64,000 bases of DNA from JAWLBM01 sp041687675 (lineage in GTDB: Bacteria > Pseudomonadota > Alphaproteobacteria > Rhizobiales > Pleomorphomonadaceae): the NCBI GenBank assembly GCA_041687675.1, contig JAWLBM010000017.1:1-64000 (forward strand), in the 5' to 3' direction. The notes below the pieces were generated by a model, which was not told the DNA's origin, ran no database searches, and saw nothing but the letters and a program-made list of their open reading frames with translations. Below are positions 60,942 to 64,000 of this stretch, in pieces. Position 1 is the first letter of the stretch, and every line of letters begins with the position of its first letter. A program made the position numbers and the translations under genes.

Positions 60942-61925
60942 ATGGCGGGGTATGACGAGTCCGGCGGCAGTCATCCGCCTGTTCTCGACACGGCCGACCT
61001 CCCTCCGGAGAGGCGGCTGAAGAGCTTCCGCGACCTCTACAGCGAGCAGGTCATGCCGGTCCGAATCGACCCGATCGGCGACGAGCCGTTCTGGTGCTGG
61101 ATCGTCAGCGCCGAGTTCGGGCAGGTGTCGGTCTCGGAAGTCGCCGGATCGCCCATGCGCTGCGAGTACGAGCAGTCGGACACCGGCCGGGCCGACGCCG
61201 GACTGATCGTCGACGTGGTGATGCGCGGCTCGTACAGGCTAGCCCAGAACGGCCGCCAGGCCCTCGGCCGGGAGGGAGGCGGACTGCTGATGCATTCGCA
61301 GATCGCCGCCGTCGCCGACGCGCCGTGCCGGCTCGAGACCCGGACGCTCGTCCTGCCCGAGGCTACCGTCCGCGGAGCCGTCGGCGACCTCGAGCGTCTC
61401 GCAGGGCTGGTTCTGGACGCCGACGCCGCCGAGGCCAAGCTCCTGAGAGCCTATGTCACGAGCCTCGACCTGCTGGGCGGCTCGGAAAACCGGGCGTTCG
61501 CCTCGACCGTCGGGCGCCACCTGACCGACCTGGTGATCGCCGGCGTCTGCCGGTCCCTGCGCCGGGAAGACCCCACCGAGGGCCGGGGCGTCCGCGCAGC
61601 CCGGCTGCAGAGGGTGCGCGCGCTGCTCGACAAGGAGTTCGCCAACCCGCTGCTCAACGCGGCCCGTGTGGCGCGCACCCTCGGGGTCACCGAGAGATAC
61701 GTCCAGAAGCTGGTGGAGCAGGACGGCGCCACCTTCTCTGCGCTGCTGATGGAACGGCGGCTCCAGGAGGCCTTCCGGATGCTGCGCGACCCGGCCAACA
61801 TGCGGCTCAGCGTCCAGGAGATTGGATGGGCGGCGGGTTTCTCCGACGCCTCGCACTTCACCCGCGCCTTCCGACGCCGATTCGGCGAGACGCCGGGCGG
61901 GGTCCGGGCGATCGGCGGGGCCTGA
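60942..61925 (+). CDS. AraC-family transcriptional regulator 3
   Basis: 327 residues. An N-terminal ligand-binding-like domain (about 20-215), the paralogue motif RREDPTEGRGVRAARL, HTH1 NPLLNAARVARTLGVTERYV and HTH2 LSVQEIGWAAGFSDASHFTR with FRRRFGETPGGVRA. It is the copy closest to regulator 1, with both HTH motifs intact. It has its own promoter. The effector is unknown. Confidence 0.87.
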   Translation: MAGYDESGGSHPPVLDTADLPPERRLKSFRDLYSEQVMPVRIDPIGDEPFWCWIVSAEFGQVSVSEVAGSPMRCEYEQSDTGRADAGLIVDVVMRGSYRLAQNGRQALGREGGGLLMHSQIAAVADAPCRLETRTLVLPEATVRGAVGDLERLAGLVLDADAAEAKLLRAYVTSLDLLGGSENRAFASTVGRHLTDLVIAGVCRSLRREDPTEGRGVRAARLQRVRALLDKEFANPLLNAARVARTLGVTERYVQKLVEQDGATFSALLMERRLQEAFRMLRDPANMRLSVQEIGWAAGFSDASHFTRAFRRRFGETPGGVRAIGGA

Positions 61926-61989
61926 GCCGGCCCCCCGGTGTCCGATCCGCCGTCGCCGGCGCGCGTTCGGGGGTGGGGGCGGCGGCCCG

Positions 61990-62973
61990 TCAGATCCCGA
62001 TCCTGTCGCAGATCTCCGACGCGGCGACCCCCGGGCTGAGCCGCCCGTCCGCCACTGCCGATTCGCGCTCGGCGACGGCCGCGCGCATCGCCGGGTCGCC
62101 GGTGAGCCGCTCGGCGAAGCGGGCCGCGATCATCTCGTGCATCCAGTGCACCTGCTGGCGGGCGCGCTTCTCGGCGAACCGTCCGCTCGCCGTGGTGACG
62201 GCGCGATGGCGCTCCACCTCGGCCCACAATTCTGCGAGGCCCGCGCCGGTGAGGCCGGAGACGGTCAGCACCGGCGGGCGCCAGTCGGGATCGGCCGGGG
62301 CGAGGATGTCGAGCGCTGCCCGGTACTCGGCCGCAGCGGCGCGGGCCTTCGTCTCGGCGCCGCTGTCGGCCTTGTTGACGGCGACGATGTCGGCGAGTTC
62401 GAGGATGCCCTTCTTGATGCCCTGCAACTCGTCGCCGGCCCCGGCCAGCATCAGCACGAGGAAGACGTCGACCATGCCCGCGACCGCGGTCTCCGACTGC
62501 CCGACGCCGACGGTCTCCACGAGGATCACGTCGAAGCCGGCCGCCTCGCAGAGGAGCATCGTCTCGCGCGTGCGCGCCGCGACGCCGCCGAGCGACCCGG
62601 CGGACGGGGAGGGACGGATGAAGGCGGCCGGATCGGTCGCGAGCCGGGCCATCCGCGTCTTGTCGCCGAGGATCGAGCCGCCCGTGCGGGAAGAGGAGGG
62701 GTCGACGGCGAGCACGGCCACCTTGTGGCCGGCCGCCGTCAGCATCGAGCCGAGGCTGTCGATCGCGGTCGACTTGCCGACGCCCGGAACGCCGGTGATG
62801 CCGACACGGAAGGCGCCGCCGGTGTCCGGCAGCAGCGCCTGGGTGAGCGCGTTCGCCCGGGCCCGATGGTCCGCCCGCTTCGATTCGACGAGGGTGATCG
62901 CCCGGGCGAGCAGGGCGCGGTCGCCGGCGCGGATGCCGGCGGCGAGGCGCTCGGCCTCGGCCTCCCCGCTCAC
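61990..62973 (-). CDS. meaB: Methylmalonyl-CoA mutase-associated GTPase MeaB
   Basis: 327 residues. A G3E-type P-loop GTPase that loads and protects adenosylcobalamin on methylmalonyl-CoA mutase. Walker A GVPGVGKST at about 61-69, switch-like DPSSSRTGGSILGDKTRM, FDVILVETVGVGQSE and the base-specificity motif NKADSG. GTG start at 62973, overlapping the stop of the DUF1131 gene (GTGA). The mutase subunits are not in the window. Confidence 0.93.
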   Translation of the reverse strand: MSGEAEAERLAAGIRAGDRALLARAITLVESKRADHRARANALTQALLPDTGGAFRVGITGVPGVGKSTAIDSLGSMLTAAGHKVAVLAVDPSSSRTGGSILGDKTRMARLATDPAAFIRPSPSAGSLGGVAARTRETMLLCEAAGFDVILVETVGVGQSETAVAGMVDVFLVLMLAGAGDELQGIKKGILELADIVAVNKADSGAETKARAAAAEYRAALDILAPADPDWRPPVLTVSGLTGAGLAELWAEVERHRAVTTASGRFAEKRARQQVHWMHEMIAARFAERLTGDPAMRAAVAERESAVADGRLSPGVAASEICDRIGI

Positions 62974-63566
62974 GAGGCGGTCCCGGCCGGCGTCCAGATG
63001 ATGCGCTGGAGCGTCGCCGTGGCGAGGGTGGCGTCATCCGGCAGGCCGTTCGGGTCGGCGTAGCCCGGGATGGCGAAGACATAGGTCACGTTCGGCGCGC
63101 CCGGCGCGGAGCAGATCGGCATGCCGAGCCAGTTGCCCGTGCCCTCCCGGCAGGATCCGGCCGGCAGGCGGGCCTCCTCCAGCGACATGCCGATGCGGCT
63201 GCCGCCCGGCCCGCGCAGGCTGGCGCTGACCCCGTGGACGGCGCCGATCCGCCCGTCCTCGCCGGGCAGGACCTGCAGCACCTGCAGCCCGTTGCGGAAG
63301 AGGGCCAGGGCCGAAACGGTGCTCTGTTCGGTGGCCATGGTCACCGGTTCGGCGTCGAAGCCGGGCATCACCGCCTCGATGCTCGCCTCCGAATAGGTGG
63401 TGGAGGCGTCGAGGCCGCCGACGCCCGCGGCGGTGATCGCGAGCGTCGGGCCGCCGGTCGGCGGCGGCTCGGCAATCCCGCCCTCGATGGCGCTCGAGCA
63501 GGCGGCGAGCAGGGCGGCCGAGAAGGCCGCGGCGAGACCGGAGTTGAAGCGGCGGACTGGCGTCAT
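62970..63566 (-). CDS. DUF1131 family lipoprotein (YfeY-like)
   Basis: 198 residues from ATG 63566. The N-terminus MTPVRRFNSGLAAAFSAALL plus LAACSS is a lipoprotein signal (lipobox LAAC). The body matches the RpoE-regulated lipoprotein YfeY: GPGGSRIGMSLEEA, a Cys pair in CREGTGNWLGMPICSAPGAP, and NVTYVFAIPGYADPNGLPDD up to LQRIIWTP. Role unknown. It is translationally coupled to meaB by a four-base overlap. Confidence 0.8.
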   Translation of the reverse strand: MTPVRRFNSGLAAAFSAALLAACSSAIEGGIAEPPPTGGPTLAITAAGVGGLDASTTYSEASIEAVMPGFDAEPVTMATEQSTVSALALFRNGLQVLQVLPGEDGRIGAVHGVSASLRGPGGSRIGMSLEEARLPAGSCREGTGNWLGMPICSAPGAPNVTYVFAIPGYADPNGLPDDATLATATLQRIIWTPAGTAS

Positions 63567-63642
63567 GGCAGCAAGCGATATCATGGGTCGCGCCGCCGTC
63601 CAACGGCGCCCGGGGGAGCGTCTCCCGCGAGCCGCCCGCAGG

Positions 63643-64000
63643 CTACCTGAGCAGCCCGCCGAGGACGCCGCGGACGATGGCGCGGCCGATCTGGCCCCCG
63701 ACCTGGGTGCCGAGCGAGCGGACCACCGACTTCACCGCCGCCTCGGCGACCGTCTGCCGGGAGGAGGAGCGGGGGCGGGAGGCGCGCGCCTCGGCCGCCT
63801 CGCGCTTGCGACGCTCCGCCGCCGTCTCGTAGTCGTCGATCCGCTTGCGATCCTGGGTGGAGGGGACGCGACCGCCCGGCAGCCGGCGGCTGGTGGTGGC
63901 GCCCCAGTCGAAATCGGGGATCCGGAAGCCGCCGTCGCCGGCCGGCGGGGCGGGCGCCTCCACCGGCTCGCGCTCCGGATGCAGCCCTTCGGCGCGGGCG
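63643..64000 (-). CDS. HerA-like/DUF853 family protein, C-terminal part (start beyond window)
   Basis: The frame is open to the right edge, so the N-terminal ATPase domain lies outside. The visible end contains a Pro/Gly linker, a charged helix (RKRIDDYETAAERRKREAAE) and the typical DUF853 tail AAVKSVVRSLGTQVGGQIGR with AIVRGVLGGLLR. DUF853 proteins (YjgR type) are HerA-like ATPases of uncertain role. Assignment rests on this tail only. Confidence 0.65.
   Translation of the reverse strand, partial: ARAEGLHPEREPVEAPAPPAGDGGFRIPDFDWGATTSRRLPGGRVPSTQDRKRIDDYETAAERRKREAAEARASRPRSSSRQTVAEAAVKSVVRSLGTQVGGQIGRAIVRGVLGGLLR

Overview
The window is about 70% GC and carries gene content and gene order typical of a Hyphomicrobiales (Rhizobiales) alphaproteobacterium. 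The strongest clues are the block class II DAHP synthase - DUF1489 - glutathione reductase - DUF2059 - rpiA - gph, the DUF2336, DUF1194 and DUF1254/DUF1214 families, rhizobial-type L-rhamnose genes and palindromic repeats of the kind common in alphaproteobacteria. No species can be named from the sequence alone.

Layout. 1-693: tail of an IS110-type transposase and a repeat-bearing spacer. 694-6687 (-): a giant secreted collagen-like protein. 6995-11043 (-): a TAXI-type TRAP transporter (fused permease and binding protein) with a ModE-like regulator. 11169-18698: a secreted beta-propeller/RTX protein, DUF1194, branched-chain aminotransferase, DUF2336, a 60-residue protein, a lipoprotein and a DUF1254/DUF1214 pair. 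18790-28261: an L-rhamnose locus (DeoR repressor, ABC transporter, bifunctional aldolase/dehydrogenase, isomerase), interrupted by a small Pmp3-type membrane gene. 28423-39164: HerA-like ATPase, EamA exporter, NTF2-like protein and the aroG-DUF1489-gor-DUF2059-rpiA / gph / DUF4139 block. 39364-39438: tRNA-Val(CAC). 39774-45081: DEAD-box helicase, then two more secreted RTX-type proteins separated by a dense repeat cluster. 45157-52011: guanine deaminase, LuxR regulator, formate-THF ligase, PilZ protein, polysaccharide deacetylase and a second DUF1194 protein. 52238-58204: fructokinase, EamA exporter and a D-xylose operon (LacI regulator, xylB, xylA). 58547-61925: three AraC-type paralogues plus the remnant of a fourth. 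61990-64000 (-): DUF1131 lipoprotein, MeaB and the end of a second HerA-like protein.

Working together. Two pentose/deoxyhexose routes (rhamnose and xylose) each have a local regulator, but each lacks one expected part nearby: no rhamnulokinase or mutarotase with rhamnose, and no transporter with xylose. A recurring theme is the cell surface. The collagen-like protein, three proteins with serralysin/RTX-like C-termini behind Sec signal peptides, two DUF1194 proteins and a polysaccharide deacetylase are spread through the window.

Most distinctive observations. (i) The collagen-like protein has 11 carbohydrate-binding-like modules and 8 copies of a second module. (ii) Two seven-bladed-propeller/RTX paralogues share an unusual architecture. 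(iii) Two AraC-type genes each have, in the region upstream, a pair of GCGAACT half-sites exactly 20 bp apart, next to a decayed paralogue fragment.
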